Assembly (NCBI GenBank): GCA_024742275.1
Contig: JANSYS010000008.1
Span: forward strand, 117,979 to 181,978
Origin: Alphaproteobacteria bacterium
GTDB taxonomy: Bacteria > Pseudomonadota > Alphaproteobacteria > Thalassobaculales > Thalassobaculaceae
DNA length: 64,000 nt
Direction of reading: 5' to 3'
In this document: positions 44,281-53,074 of the stretch, piece by piece
Layout of the letters: each line of letters begins with the position of its first letter
Numbering within the stretch: position 1 is the stretch's first letter
Made by a program: the position numbers and the translations under genes
The notes under the pieces: generated by a model
Told to the model about the DNA's origin: nothing
Database searches by the model: none
Seen by the model: the letters and a program-made list of their open reading frames with translations, nothing else

Positions 44281-45138
44281 ATGGCGGCCGAGGAGATCCG
44301 TTGTTTCCCGACCCGGCGCACGCTCCTCCGGTCGGCCCTGGCCGTCGGTACAGCGTGCACGGCAGGCGTGATCGGGTCGGCGTTGCCGGTAGATCCAGCC
44401 GGGGCCGTCCGACCGGGCCCCACCCTGCCGGCGGGGCTGGCCCAGGGCGAAACGGGCAGGGTCACGGCCATTCATTCAGCCGACACGGTCGACCTGGAGA
44501 CCGGCCAAAGAGTGCGGTTCGCGGGCATCCAAGGTCCGGCGACGGCCGGTGCCGGGCGCTCGGCCTGGCCTCTGGCCGTCGAGGCGGCCATGGCCACGGG
44601 GATGGCGTGCCTCGGCAAGTCGGTCACGCTCCACTATGGGGAAGACCGTCGAGACCGCTGGCGGCGAGCTCTTGCTCACGTCGTCACCGAGGACGGCGAC
44701 TGGCTCCAGGGGCACCTGCTCCGGGACGGCTTCGCTCGGGTTTATACGTGGCCTCGGGCCGCGACCGGGTCGCGGGACATGCTCGATCTGGAAAGAACGG
44801 CTCGGGCCAACCGGCGCGGCATCTGGAGTGAACGTTTCTACCGGATCCGCAATCCGGACGAGACCTGGGGCGACCTGGACAGTTGGCAGATCGTCGAGGG
44901 ACGCGTGGTCGATGCGGCCGTGATCCGAGGCACCGGGTACCTGAATTTCGGCCTCGACTGGCGCACCGATTTCACGTTTCGGATCGAGAGCGACGCACGC
45001 CGTGCCTTCAAGCGCGCCGGTATCGATCCGGTCGGACTGACGGGTCTGCGCGTTCGCGGCCGTGGCTGGGTCTACCCGACGAACGGGCCGATGATCGATT
45101 TGACCCATCCAGCACAGTTGGAGGTTCTCGAGGACTGA
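44281..45138 (+). CDS. Thermonuclease-family (SNase-like) exported protein
   Basis: A 285-residue protein with a likely twin-arginine or Sec-type leader (TRRTLLRSALAVGTACTAGVIGSALP), then an SNase-like OB fold (residues about 58-180). The fold includes RVTAIHSADTVDLETGQRVRFAGIQGP, HYGEDRRDRWRRALAHVV and HLLRDGFARVYTW. The usual Asp/Arg active site is only partly preserved (D-T-V-D, then RDRWRR), so catalysis is likely but not certain. The C-terminal 90 residues form a second OB-like domain. It starts 10 nt after dps, suggesting co-transcription. Confidence 0.75.
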   Translation: MAAEEIRCFPTRRTLLRSALAVGTACTAGVIGSALPVDPAGAVRPGPTLPAGLAQGETGRVTAIHSADTVDLETGQRVRFAGIQGPATAGAGRSAWPLAVEAAMATGMACLGKSVTLHYGEDRRDRWRRALAHVVTEDGDWLQGHLLRDGFARVYTWPRAATGSRDMLDLERTARANRRGIWSERFYRIRNPDETWGDLDSWQIVEGRVVDAAVIRGTGYLNFGLDWRTDFTFRIESDARRAFKRAGIDPVGLTGLRVRGRGWVYPTNGPMIDLTHPAQLEVLED

Positions 45139-45212
45139 CCGTTCGGCACAACGATCTTGGAAGCGCTCTGTGCCTGCCATATCGTCGCCACGATAGTGCG
45201 TAGGCTGAACAC

Positions 45213-46679
45213 ATGATTGCTCCCCTATTGAAACGCGGTCTTGCGCTCGTGGCTTGCGCGGCTGCGATAGCTCTGGGCGCCTGCTCGACAAATCCCGCGA
45301 CCGGGGAGCAGAGCTTCACCGCCTTCATGTCCCCTCAGGACGAGAGCAGGATTGGAGCGGAGCAACACCCTCAGATTCTGAAAAAGTTCGGCGGCTCCTA
45401 CGACGATCCGGAGCTCGGAGCGTATGTCGCGACACTCGGCGCGCGGCTCGCGGCCGTTTCGGACAGGCCCGATTTGAATTTCACCTTCACCGTCCTCGAC
45501 AGCCCAGTCGTCAACGCCTTCGCGCTTCCCGGCGGCTATGTCTATGTCAGCCGCGGCCTGCTCGCCCTGGCCAACAACGAGGCCGAGGTTGCCGGCGTTC
45601 TCGGGCACGAGATCGCCCATGTCACCGCCCGTCACAGCGCCGAGCGCTACAGTCGATCGGTCGTCGTCAATCTCGGCGCGGGCATTCTCGGTGCCGTGAC
45701 AGGGCAGCGGTCGATCGCCGATCTCGCCAATCTGGGTGGCGGACTGTACCTGCGCAGCTACAGCCGGGAGAACGAGTTCGAAGCGGACTCCCTCGGCCTG
45801 CGCTACATGACCAGGCTTGGCTACGACCCGGCAGCCGTCGCGGATTTCCTCCTGAGCCTGAGAGCCGAGACCGCCCTTCAGGCACGGCTCAGGGCATCCG
45901 ACGCGGATCCGGATTCGTTCAACCTGCTGTCGACCCACCCGCGCACGGTCGACCGGGTCCGCGAAGCTCAGCAGGCGACCGGAACCCTGGCCCCGGGCCG
46001 CCTCGAGCGCGATCTCTATCTGCGACGGATCGACGGTATGCTCTACGGCGACGATCCGGAGGAAGGCTTTATCCGCGACCGGACTTTCATTCATCCCCTC
46101 TTGAGGTTCCGGTTCACCGCTCCTCCGGGATTCCGGCTCGTCAACTCCTCGGATCGCGTCGAGGGCATCGGTCCAAACGGGCTTGGAATGATCTTCGACA
46201 GCGTCCGGGAGCCCTCCGGGATGTCGATGGAGAGGTACCTCGCGACCGGACCCTGGACCCGTGACCTTGACCTGTTCGACTTGCAGGGCTTCACCGTCAA
46301 CGGCATGAACGCGGCGACCGCAGGCGCGACCGTTCGGACGCAGCGCGGCACGCTCGGCTATCGGCTCATCGCGATCCGAGCCGGGCCCGATCAAGTCTAT
46401 CGTTTTGTCTTTCTCGGAGCGCCGAACGCCCTCGCCGCGAGCGGGGAGGAGCTGCGACGAACGACGTACAGCTTCGAACGGATCGGAGAGGGCGAGGCGG
46501 CAACCTATCAGCCTCATCGTCTCAGGGTGGTTCAAGTCCAGCCAGGAGACACCGTGGACACTCTTGCGGCACGCATGCCGGAAGGCCCCGAGAAGCGGGC
46601 ACGGTTCATGGTTCTCAATGGACTCGCGGAAGGCGCACGCCTTGAGCCCGGCATGCTCGTCAAGATCGTCGGCGACTGA
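45213..46679 (+). CDS. M48-family zinc metalloprotease lipoprotein
   Basis: A 488-residue protein with a lipobox (LGAC, Cys24), so it is likely anchored in the periplasm. The M48 peptidase domain has H132-E-x-x-H136 (GVLGHEIAHVTARH) and the third ligand Glu in ENEFEADSLGLRYM, as in BepA/LoiP-like outer-membrane quality-control proteases. TPR-like or linker regions follow, and the last 55 residues (VQPGDTVDTLAARM...RFMVLNGL..GARLEPGMLVKIV) resemble a LysM-type peptidoglycan-binding motif. Convergent with rpoH, which suits a role in envelope or heat stress. Confidence 0.87.
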   Translation: MIAPLLKRGLALVACAAAIALGACSTNPATGEQSFTAFMSPQDESRIGAEQHPQILKKFGGSYDDPELGAYVATLGARLAAVSDRPDLNFTFTVLDSPVVNAFALPGGYVYVSRGLLALANNEAEVAGVLGHEIAHVTARHSAERYSRSVVVNLGAGILGAVTGQRSIADLANLGGGLYLRSYSRENEFEADSLGLRYMTRLGYDPAAVADFLLSLRAETALQARLRASDADPDSFNLLSTHPRTVDRVREAQQATGTLAPGRLERDLYLRRIDGMLYGDDPEEGFIRDRTFIHPLLRFRFTAPPGFRLVNSSDRVEGIGPNGLGMIFDSVREPSGMSMERYLATGPWTRDLDLFDLQGFTVNGMNAATAGATVRTQRGTLGYRLIAIRAGPDQVYRFVFLGAPNALAASGEELRRTTYSFERIGEGEAATYQPHRLRVVQVQPGDTVDTLAARMPEGPEKRARFMVLNGLAEGARLEPGMLVKIVGD

Positions 46680-46689
46680 CCCGGCGCAA

Positions 46690-46728
46690 TTCGGTCGGGC
46701 GACCGAAAAGGGGCGCCGAACGGCGCTC
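46690..46728. terminator. Paired hairpins between convergent M48 gene and rpoH
   Basis: Two perfect stems lie in the 94-nt gap: TTCGGTCG/CGACCGAA (46690-46707) and GCGCCG/CGGCGC (46713-46726). On the minus strand the second is followed by CCCTTTTCG, a reasonable intrinsic terminator for rpoH. The first can serve the plus-strand gene, although no T-run follows it. Confidence 0.5.
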
Positions 46729-46773
46729 CTTGGTCTCAGTCCTATCCGGGGAAGCGGTCGCTCAAATGAACCG

Positions 46774-47658
46774 TCACGCTTCAAGAAGCAGGTCGCTGGT
46801 CCGCTCGACACGATCGGCCAGCCGATCCCGCAACTTCATCAGCGCCCGATGCTCAAGCTGCCGAACCCGCTCCTTCGAGACTCCCAACTCCCGGCCGAGT
46901 TCCTCGAGCGTTGCCCCTTCGTCCCTCAGCCGACGCTGGTCGATGATCGTGCGTTCGCGCGGCGACAGTTCGGACAGCGCTTCGGCCAGCCACTTGGAGC
47001 GCGTGGACGCATCCCTCATGCCGGTGACCACCGCTTCCGGGCTTGGCCGTTCATCAGCTAGGAAGTCCTGCCAATCGTCCTCTCCCGCCTCGGAAATCGG
47101 CGCATTGAGGGATTGGTCGTGGCCGGACAGGCGCATTTCCATCGCCTCGACTTCGCGGCGGTTCACGTTGAGCTGCTGGGCGACATAGGCCCGGCCCTCA
47201 TCGGTCATACCGCCGTTCACGGAACTGTTGATGCGAGCGCGCAGCCTGCGGAGATTGAAGAAGAGGGATTTCTGCGCCGCCGTGGTTCCGGTGCGGACGA
47301 TCGACCAGTTCCTCAGGATGTAATCCTGGATCGCCGAGCGGATCCACCACCCGGCGTAGGTCGAGAACCGAACCTCGCGCTCCGGCTCGAACCGGGCGGC
47401 GGCCTGCATCAAGCCGACATTGCCTTCCTGGACGAGATCGCCGACCGGGAGGCCGTAGTTGCGGAACTTGCTCGCCGTCGACACCACAAGACGCGTATAG
47501 GAACGGACCAGCTCATGCAGCGCCCGTTCGTCGCCGTTCTCACGCCAGCGGCGGGCCAGATCGAACTCATGCTCACGCTCGAGAAGAGGCTCTTTCATCG
47601 AAGCTTTGATGAAGGCCACGTTCGCGCGCTGTGTTTCCGGGTCGTCGATGTAGGCCAT
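46774..47658 (-). CDS. rpoH: RpoH-family RNA polymerase sigma factor (sigma-32 type)
   Basis: A 294-residue sigma-70-family factor. Region 2 shows DLVQEGNVGLMQAAARFEPEREVRFSTYAGWWIRSAIQDYILRNWSIVR. The RpoH box is AAQKSLFFNLRRLRARI, close to QKKLFFNLR of RpoH, and region 4 shows LSPRERTIIDQRRLRDEGATLEELGRELGVSKERVRQLEHRALMKLR. This class directs heat-shock gene transcription; alphaproteobacteria often carry two, and which one this is cannot be told. A candidate sigma-32 promoter is seen before htpG in this window. Confidence 0.9.
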   Translation of the reverse strand: MAYIDDPETQRANVAFIKASMKEPLLEREHEFDLARRWRENGDERALHELVRSYTRLVVSTASKFRNYGLPVGDLVQEGNVGLMQAAARFEPEREVRFSTYAGWWIRSAIQDYILRNWSIVRTGTTAAQKSLFFNLRRLRARINSSVNGGMTDEGRAYVAQQLNVNRREVEAMEMRLSGHDQSLNAPISEAGEDDWQDFLADERPSPEAVVTGMRDASTRSKWLAEALSELSPRERTIIDQRRLRDEGATLEELGRELGVSKERVRQLEHRALMKLRDRLADRVERTSDLLLEA

Positions 47659-48122
47659 TGCCGCCCCCTATCTGGTTGGCACCCGCTGTCGGATCGTTCC
47701 GGTTTGCGGTTCTTTTAGCCTTCCTACGCGCGACGAAATTAATCGGATCATCGTCAAGGTCCGTTGATCACGAAAATACAGCCTCAGCGAACACCGTCCC
47801 TCAACCGGATGGAATCGCAGAGGACCGAAGCCGAAAACCCGACTCCCTTCCCGGACGTGTCGAGACAAAGCGTGAGGCGGCTTCAGCCGAATCCGACCAT
47901 ACTGACCCACAGAGCGACCCAGCGTGGTCGGTGAATTGTTCTCTAAAACAACTAGATAGAATAGAATGACAGACGCTGAAGCGATGCCGCCACCGCACGA
48001 CCCGCCGTAGGCAACCTGAAAACAGCGCCGGACCCAGGCGTCCGACTTTGCTTGGTTTTTTACCAGGGACGGGAACCGTTTAAATCGGACCTTGGCGAGG
48101 CTCGATAAGACCGGGCGGACGT
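47659..48122. other. Spacer between rpoH and the phosphatase-like gene
   Basis: A 464-nt stretch upstream of rpoH with no convincing gene: the open frames here overlap without coding character. It contains AT-richer patches near 47740 and 47940-47960 (CTCTAAAACAACTAGATAGAATAGAATG) and presumably the rpoH promoter. A CCTTGACG sequence (minus strand, near 47755) could be a -35 element, but no -10 at proper distance was convincing. Confidence 0.4.
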
Positions 48123-49076
48123 TCAGCGCGCCGCGCGCATCGGGACCACCCGATCGTTCGGCACAGCCTCGACCCAATCCAGGAGCGTTCCATCCGGGGC
48201 GAGACAAGCCGCGCTCAACGCTCCGCCGCGGCCGCAGCCGCTGTCGACGCAGAGAACGCGTTCACTCTCTGTCGCGCCGCCGCCCGTAGGATCGAAGCCG
48301 CGGACGACCTTTCGGAATCCCTCGAACCCTGTTTCCCGCACCGCGTCGAATCCCGAGGCATTCCACCAGAACGCATCGCGCTGATCGTGCAGCCCCCTCG
48401 ACGGCTCGACACCCGTATTAACGAAAAGGACGCCGTGCATGCCGGTTTGGGCGTATCGCCGAAGCTGGTTGAACCAGGCCTGATGTCCGGAAGACGCCTG
48501 GACCACCGATTTGAGCCGCCCAGTCCACCGGGTAAGCGCGACCATACCCTCCTCGGCGGCTGCGAAACCCTGGTCCGCGTCGCCACCATAGGCTTCAAGC
48601 GTCGAGCGCACGCCCCGCCGCAGCATCCATCCGAGAAGTTCCTTCGGCTTGGGTGCGAAGTGGATCTGCAGCAGCTTATGCCACATTTCCTCCTGTGCGC
48701 CGCGCAGGCACACGATGTCCTGCGGCAGGTATAACGGCGGCTGGGCCATCACCGCCGCCCGGAAGCGCATGAACTCCGTGAGAGTGCCGCGGACGTCACC
48801 ACCTCCGAGCATGTTGCCCAGATAGACGATCCGGTCACCCGGTTCGAACCGCGCACCAATCAGATCGTGCAGGTCGCTGAGCAGAGCCGCTTCGCCGAAA
48901 ACCGCACCGATCGCCCAGATCCGACGGGCACCGACGAATTCGACATAACGATCGGAGACGGCGCGGTCAGACACCGCTTGATCGGAAGCGAACCGGTCGG
49001 AAACGGGAGGAGCGTTAGGGATCACGGCCGTCTGGCCTCGCGCTCGGTGAAACGAGTCATCCCACCGCAATACCAT
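48123..49076 (-). CDS. Metallophosphoesterase-fold protein lacking metal ligands (probable pseudophosphatase)
   Basis: A 317-residue protein with the framework of PPP-like Ser/Thr phosphatases, but every metal or catalytic motif is altered. GDVHG reads GAVFG (57-61), GDYVDRG reads GNMLGGG (87-93), GNHEEM reads GAQEEM (126-131), FVHAG reads FVNTG (218-222), VHGHTP reads VRGFDP (258-263) and IDTGA reads VDSGC (277-281). The spacing, length and surrounding residues are preserved, so this looks like a pseudo-enzyme rather than random decay. The N-terminus has a four-fold SD-x-x-V pentad (26-45). The start is the ATG at 49076; a TTG at 49193 is less likely. It lies between rpoH and carD. Confidence 0.7.
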   Translation of the reverse strand: MVLRWDDSFHRARGQTAVIPNAPPVSDRFASDQAVSDRAVSDRYVEFVGARRIWAIGAVFGEAALLSDLHDLIGARFEPGDRIVYLGNMLGGGDVRGTLTEFMRFRAAVMAQPPLYLPQDIVCLRGAQEEMWHKLLQIHFAPKPKELLGWMLRRGVRSTLEAYGGDADQGFAAAEEGMVALTRWTGRLKSVVQASSGHQAWFNQLRRYAQTGMHGVLFVNTGVEPSRGLHDQRDAFWWNASGFDAVRETGFEGFRKVVRGFDPTGGGATESERVLCVDSGCGRGGALSAACLAPDGTLLDWVEAVPNDRVVPMRAAR

Positions 49077-49221
49077 GTCCGACTCGGCCGTCAACGGGCG
49101 TCCTCGTTCGAGTCGCCCGAGTCGCGCTGGACGATTCGCGGCATTCCCGCTAAACCCCGGATATCGCGGGATTTGTTGCTGTCGACCCGACAATTCCAGA
49201 CAGACGCTCGGGCCAACGCGA

Positions 49222-49247
49222 AACGGGCGACCCGAAGATCGCCCGTT
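49222..49247 (-). terminator. Hairpin terminator downstream of carD
   Basis: AACGGGCGA/TCGCCCGTT, a perfect 9-bp stem with 8-nt loop, sits about 36 nt after the carD stop on the minus strand, followed by TTTCG. Confidence 0.6.
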
Positions 49248-49282
49248 CCAATATCCGACCGATTCGCGCCTAGAACAGACCC

Positions 49283-49780
49283 TTAGGCAGCGTCCATCAG
49301 TTTCTCGAGACGGTCGATCGCCGCCTCTTCGTCGATCTTTTCGATCTTGGCGAACTCACGCGCCAGCCGGTCAATCGCCGCCTGGTACATCTGCCGTTCG
49401 CTGTAGGACTGCTCCGCCTGATTGCTGGAGCGGCGCAGATCGCGGACCACTTCAGCGATAGAGACCGGGTCGCCCGAATTGATCTTCGCCTCGTACTCCT
49501 GAGCACGGCGGCTCCACATCGTCCGGCGCACGCGTGCGCGCCCCTTCAACTTCGCGATGGCGGCGTCCATCTGCTTGCGGCTGCTCAGGCGACGCAGACC
49601 GCTGGTCTTCGCTTTGGTCAGCGGGATACGCAACGTCATGCGATCCTGCTCGAAATCAATCACCAGAAGTTCGAGTTCGGTCCCGGCGATGGTCTGGGTT
49701 TCCGTACCCTTGATCAGGCCGACACCGTGCGTCGGGTACACGACAAAGTCACCAGTATTGAACTCGTTCTTTTTCGTCAT
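49283..49780 (-). CDS. carD: CarD/CdnL-family transcriptional regulator
   Basis: A 165-residue CarD-type RNA polymerase-interacting protein. The N-terminal Tudor-like RNAP-binding domain is FNTGDFVVYPTHGVGLIKGTETQTIAGTELELLVIDFEQDRMTLRIPL, with the conserved VYP..GVG. A helical DNA-binding domain follows (LKGRARVRRTMWSRRAQEYEAKINSGDPVSIAEVVRDL, with the conserved Trp). It stabilises open complexes, notably at rRNA promoters, and links to growth and stress control. The ATG at 49780 (MTKKNEF) fits homologues; an ATG at 49807 with better Shine-Dalgarno would add nine residues. Confidence 0.92.
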   Translation of the reverse strand: MTKKNEFNTGDFVVYPTHGVGLIKGTETQTIAGTELELLVIDFEQDRMTLRIPLTKAKTSGLRRLSSRKQMDAAIAKLKGRARVRRTMWSRRAQEYEAKINSGDPVSIAEVVRDLRRSSNQAEQSYSERQMYQAAIDRLAREFAKIEKIDEEAAIDRLEKLMDAA

Positions 49781-49807
49781 GGGTGATTTTTCCACGTCCT
49801 CTACCAT

Positions 49808-50169
49808 TCCGCCCTCTCGACCAAAGCCCCCTAAACAGCGCAGCGAGCCGGCAACCTTTGATTGCCGCCAGCGCCGAACGGTTCACCAACACACCTTTCG
49901 GCATCAACAACACGAGATGGCTCGAAACTTTGAGCCGTTTCGTCGATGGTCCCACGTTTTGCGGGGATACGCCGGTCGCCCACAGTTCGACGGCCGCCGC
50001 TATGGTGTGAACCATACCACAAAATCGAGGAGAATGGTAGCTATGAGGCGGAAACGGAACACGGGTAGGCTACCCTGATCAGGGAGTCCATTAGATCAGA
50101 TATTTGTGACAAGAGTCTTAAAGTCGGGAGCTAAATAAGGTCCCGAGCCGCGATCAGAACTGCGTCGGC
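49808..50169. other. Spacer between carD and fdxA with overlapping palindromes
   Basis: A 362-nt stretch without a convincing gene. It contains GGGTAG-G-CTACCC (50063-50075) overlapping the perfect 12-bp palindrome CCCTGATCAGGG (50073-50084). A weak stem TCGGGA/TCCCGA (about 50130-50155) may terminate fdxA. It must hold the carD promoter. Confidence 0.45.
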
Positions 50170-50508
50170 TCAGCTCCCCTCGCCCGGGTTCGGGGAAAAG
50201 TACTTATCGTACTTTCCGGACTCACCCTGAAGCTTATCGGCATCGGGCATCGGATCGATCTTCCGAGTGATGTTCGGCCACGCGTCCGCGTACTCGGCAT
50301 TGATGGCCAGCCATTTCTCCGCCTCCGGCTCGGTGTCCGGCAGGATCGCCTCCGGCGGGCATTCCGGCTCGCAGACGCCGCAGTCGATGCATTCGTCCGG
50401 ATGAATGACCAACATGTTCTCGCCCTCGTAGAAACAGTCTACGGGGCAGACCTCTACGCAGTCGGTGTACTTACACTTGATGCAGTTCTCGTTGACGATG
50501 TAGGTCAT
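50170..50508 (-). CDS. fdxA: Ferredoxin FdxA (3Fe-4S/4Fe-4S type)
   Basis: A 112-residue 7Fe-type ferredoxin. The N-terminal [18 protein letters not shown] and [15 protein letters not shown] supply the cysteines for a 3Fe-4S and a 4Fe-4S cluster. The C-terminal 55 residues are the long tail of the FdxA family ([18 protein letters not shown]). It is a low-potential electron carrier. In alphaproteobacteria fdxA commonly lies between the S4 RNA-binding protein and carD; here TerB, DUF938 and an aminotransferase gene are interposed. Confidence 0.95.
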   Translation of the reverse strand: MTYIVNENCIKCKYTDCVEVCPVDCFYEGENMLVIHPDECIDCGVCEPECPPEAILPDTEPEAEKWLAINAEYADAWPNITRKIDPMPDADKLQGESGKYDKYFSPNPGEGS

Positions 50509-50551
50509 TCGGGTCTCCGGCGCGCGGTTGACGACTCTTTAGCGTAGCCTG

Positions 50552-51019
50552 TCAGCCCACTTCAAGGCCGAGCTTGGTCAAGGCGCGTTTTCTGGCCTCC
50601 CCGCTTTCACGATCGCTCACATAAAGCAGCCCGGCGAGACGGCGCATCAACTGGGCTTCATAGTCGTGGAGAACCCCGTCCGCGTAGACCACTTCCCAGA
50701 GCGCTTCGAGCAACTCGATCCGCCCTTCTTCGTCGAGGCCGTTTTTCGCCGTGCGTGTCAGGCCATACAGGTCGACCATCTCGTCGGCGGAGGTCACTGC
50801 CTCGTCCAGGGTCTGCTCGATCTCCTCGCGGGGAACCGCAAACCGATTGCACAGGTGATCCGCGATCACCGCGCGTTCCTCCGCCTCGAAGCTCCCGTCC
50901 AACGTCGCCGCGCGCGCCAGAAGCACCGCAACCGTCGTCGCCAGTTCGTCCTTCGGTGCTGCGGACGGCCCGCCGCCCGCCTCGAGACGGTTCATGAAGG
51001 CCTTCAGTCGCGCGAGCAT
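50552..51019 (-). CDS. TerB-family protein
   Basis: A 155-residue helical protein of the TerB (tellurite resistance B-like) family. LATTVAVLLARAATLDGSFEAEERAVIADHL and IELLEALWEVVYADGVLHDYEAQLMRRLAGLLYVSD are the two conserved helix-Asp-Gly metal-binding repeats. Solitary TerB-like proteins of this size are common and are not evidence of tellurite resistance. It begins upstream of fdxA on the same strand with 43 nt between, so they may share a transcript. Confidence 0.82.
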   Translation of the reverse strand: MLARLKAFMNRLEAGGGPSAAPKDELATTVAVLLARAATLDGSFEAEERAVIADHLCNRFAVPREEIEQTLDEAVTSADEMVDLYGLTRTAKNGLDEEGRIELLEALWEVVYADGVLHDYEAQLMRRLAGLLYVSDRESGEARKRALTKLGLEVG

Positions 51020-51114
51020 TGAGCTACCCCGTTGTCGTTCAATGTGAGTATCCGGTCATCAGTTCGGCCGCCGTCGCTTGGCAAAGCTCGGAAGCCATGA
51101 GTAGATAGGTCCCG

Positions 51115-51828
51115 ATGATGGATCCGTCAGCCCCCATTCCACTGCGCGCGCCTATGGACCGGACATCGGCCACGAGCGGCCTGCATTCCGTTATCGCCGC
51201 TGCCGCCCCACCCGGAGCGCTGGACGCCCCCGCGGCGCGGCGCAACGCCATCGCGCTGCTCCGGGTCCTGGAAACGGAACTGCCCGCCACCGGGACCGTC
51301 GTCGAAATCGGCGCGGGCACAGGGCAGCACGCGGCCGCGTTCGCCCCCGCCATGCATCCACGCCATTGGCTCCCGACCGAGACCGATCCGGAACGGCTCG
51401 ACAGCATCGCGGCCTGGGCCGCGCTGTTGCCGGCAGAAAGCCCCAGACCCTTGCCCGGCCGCCGCCTGGACGCGGCCGCGCCAGCAGAGACCTGGCCGCT
51501 GGAGGATATCTCGTCGCTGGCAGGCTTCGTCAGCGCCAATGTGATCCATATCGCGCCCTGGAGCGTCGGGTATGGGATTCTGGCGGGCGCGGCCCGGTGG
51601 CTCCCGCCAGGTGCCCCTCTGATTCTCTACGGGCCGTTTCACCGCGACGGCCGTCACACCAGCCCCGGGAACAGCCGCTTCGATGCGGAGCTGCGGGCGC
51701 AGAATCCGCAATGGGGCATACGCGACCTGGAGCGGGAGATTGTCCCGGCCGCAGGGGCAGCGGGCCTTTCCATCGCTGCCATACACGAGATGCCCGCAAA
51801 CAACCTGTCCGTCGTACTCCGACGATAG
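51115..51828 (+). CDS. DUF938 family SAM-dependent methyltransferase-like protein
   Basis: A 237-residue protein of the DUF938 family. It shows ARRNAIALLRVLETELPATGTVVEIGAGTGQHAAAFAPAM (motif I GxGxGxH), WLPTETDPERLDSIAAW, FVSANVIHIAPWSVGYGILAGAARWLPPGAPLILYGPF, and the FDAELRAQNPQWGIRDLE segment typical of DUF938. The substrate is unknown. It is a single plus-strand gene between leftward genes; its stop lies 29 nt from the aminotransferase stop (convergent). Confidence 0.87.
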   Translation: MMDPSAPIPLRAPMDRTSATSGLHSVIAAAAPPGALDAPAARRNAIALLRVLETELPATGTVVEIGAGTGQHAAAFAPAMHPRHWLPTETDPERLDSIAAWAALLPAESPRPLPGRRLDAAAPAETWPLEDISSLAGFVSANVIHIAPWSVGYGILAGAARWLPPGAPLILYGPFHRDGRHTSPGNSRFDAELRAQNPQWGIRDLEREIVPAAGAAGLSIAAIHEMPANNLSVVLRR

Positions 51829-51857
51829 CCGTCGACAATGAACCCCGCCCACCGCGA

Positions 51858-53042
51858 CTAAGCGCGGATCATCTCGACAAGACGATCGATCTCCTGCTCC
51901 ACTGTGATGTAGTGGACGCTGGCCCTGACCGCCGAGGAGATGCCCCGGCGGTCGTAGCCGACACGCGCTCCGCTGTCGCCGGCAACGCTGACATGGATAC
52001 CGTGCGTCTTCAGGCGGCGTTTGATCTCCTGCGGGTCTTCGTCCTTCTTGCGAAAGGTAACGATCCCACACTTCTCAACGCCGTCGTCCAGCACCTCGAC
52101 CCCATCGATCGCGGCGAGCTTGTCCCGCAGGCTCTGGGCCACCGTCTGCACTCGCTCGCGGATCGCCTCGAGCCCCCATCCCAGCGCGTAGTCGATCGCC
52201 ACACCAAGCGCGGCCTTGCCGGCGAAATGGCATTCCCAGTTCTCGAAGCGCCGGGCGTCGCCGCGCACACTATACTCGCGCTCATTCACCAGTTCTGCGG
52301 CGTGCTGATCCAGCAGCGGCGGATCCAACCGCTCGATCCAATCGGCGCGGACGAAGAGAAAGCCGGTGCCGCGCGGGCCCCGGAGATACTTGCGCCCGGT
52401 TGCGGACAGGAAATCGCAGCCGATCTCCCGGACATCGAGCGGAATCTGCCCGGCCGACTGACACGCGTCGAGCAAGTACGGAACGCCGTGCCGACGTGCC
52501 ACCGCTCCAACCGCCGCGGCCGGATTGACCAGACCGCCGCCGGTCGGCACATGGCTGATGGAAATCAGCTTCGTGCGTCCGTCAACCATGCGGTCGAGGG
52601 CATTGACGTCGATCTGGCCAACGGCGTCGTTCGGCACGATGGCGACCTCGCATCCGGTGCGCTTCGCCCGGTGCAGATAGGCGATCATGTTCGAGCCATA
52701 TTCGGATTCGGTTGTCAGGATCCGGTCTCCGGGCCCCAGATCGAGGGCGTAGAAAGCCATGTCCCAAGCGCGGGTCGCGTTCTCGACGAAAGCCACCTCG
52801 TCGCGGCCGCAGTTCAGCAGACGGGCGGTCGCGTCATAGAAGTTCTCGAGCCTGTCGCGATACCGGTCGACGGTCTCGTAGCCACCCCGGAATTCTTCTT
52901 CCCGTTGCCAGCCGATCAAGGCGTCGGCGACAGGCGCCGGCATCAGCGAAGAACCGGCGTGATTGAGATGAACGATGCTCTCGCAGCCCCGCGTCTCGGC
53001 ACGCGCGCGGACGACATCGATCGAGCCGGTGTGATTGGACAT
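51858..53042 (-). CDS. Class V aminotransferase-fold PLP enzyme
   Basis: A 394-residue fold-type I PLP enzyme. HLNHAGSSLMPAPVADAL marks the N-terminus, FVENATRAWDMAFYAL follows, and ISISHVPTGGGLVNPAAAVGAVARRHGVPYLLDACQSAGQIPLDV carries the PLP-binding Asp. SATGRKYLRGPRGTGFLFV provides the Schiff-base Lys and RVGYDRRGISSAVRASVHYITVEQEIDRLVEMI is the C-terminal strand with Arg. It resembles cysteine-desulfurase/isopenicillin-N-epimerase-like enzymes, but no CSD-like Cys loop is evident. The reaction is unknown. It is 33 nt from the hslR stop on the same strand. Confidence 0.82.
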   Translation of the reverse strand: MSNHTGSIDVVRARAETRGCESIVHLNHAGSSLMPAPVADALIGWQREEEFRGGYETVDRYRDRLENFYDATARLLNCGRDEVAFVENATRAWDMAFYALDLGPGDRILTTESEYGSNMIAYLHRAKRTGCEVAIVPNDAVGQIDVNALDRMVDGRTKLISISHVPTGGGLVNPAAAVGAVARRHGVPYLLDACQSAGQIPLDVREIGCDFLSATGRKYLRGPRGTGFLFVRADWIERLDPPLLDQHAAELVNEREYSVRGDARRFENWECHFAGKAALGVAIDYALGWGLEAIRERVQTVAQSLRDKLAAIDGVEVLDDGVEKCGIVTFRKKDEDPQEIKRRLKTHGIHVSVAGDSGARVGYDRRGISSAVRASVHYITVEQEIDRLVEMIRA

Positions 53043-53074
53043 TGCAGCCTCCCTATCGCGCAGACGCGCGGAGG

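Noticed and set aside
47668..48207. 179-codon minus-strand frame upstream of rpoH
   Set aside because: Arg-rich shadow-like product with no recognisable domain; overlaps the promoter region.
50552..51019. Tellurite resistance locus at terB
   Set aside because: Only a solitary TerB-like gene, without terC/D/Z/F neighbours.
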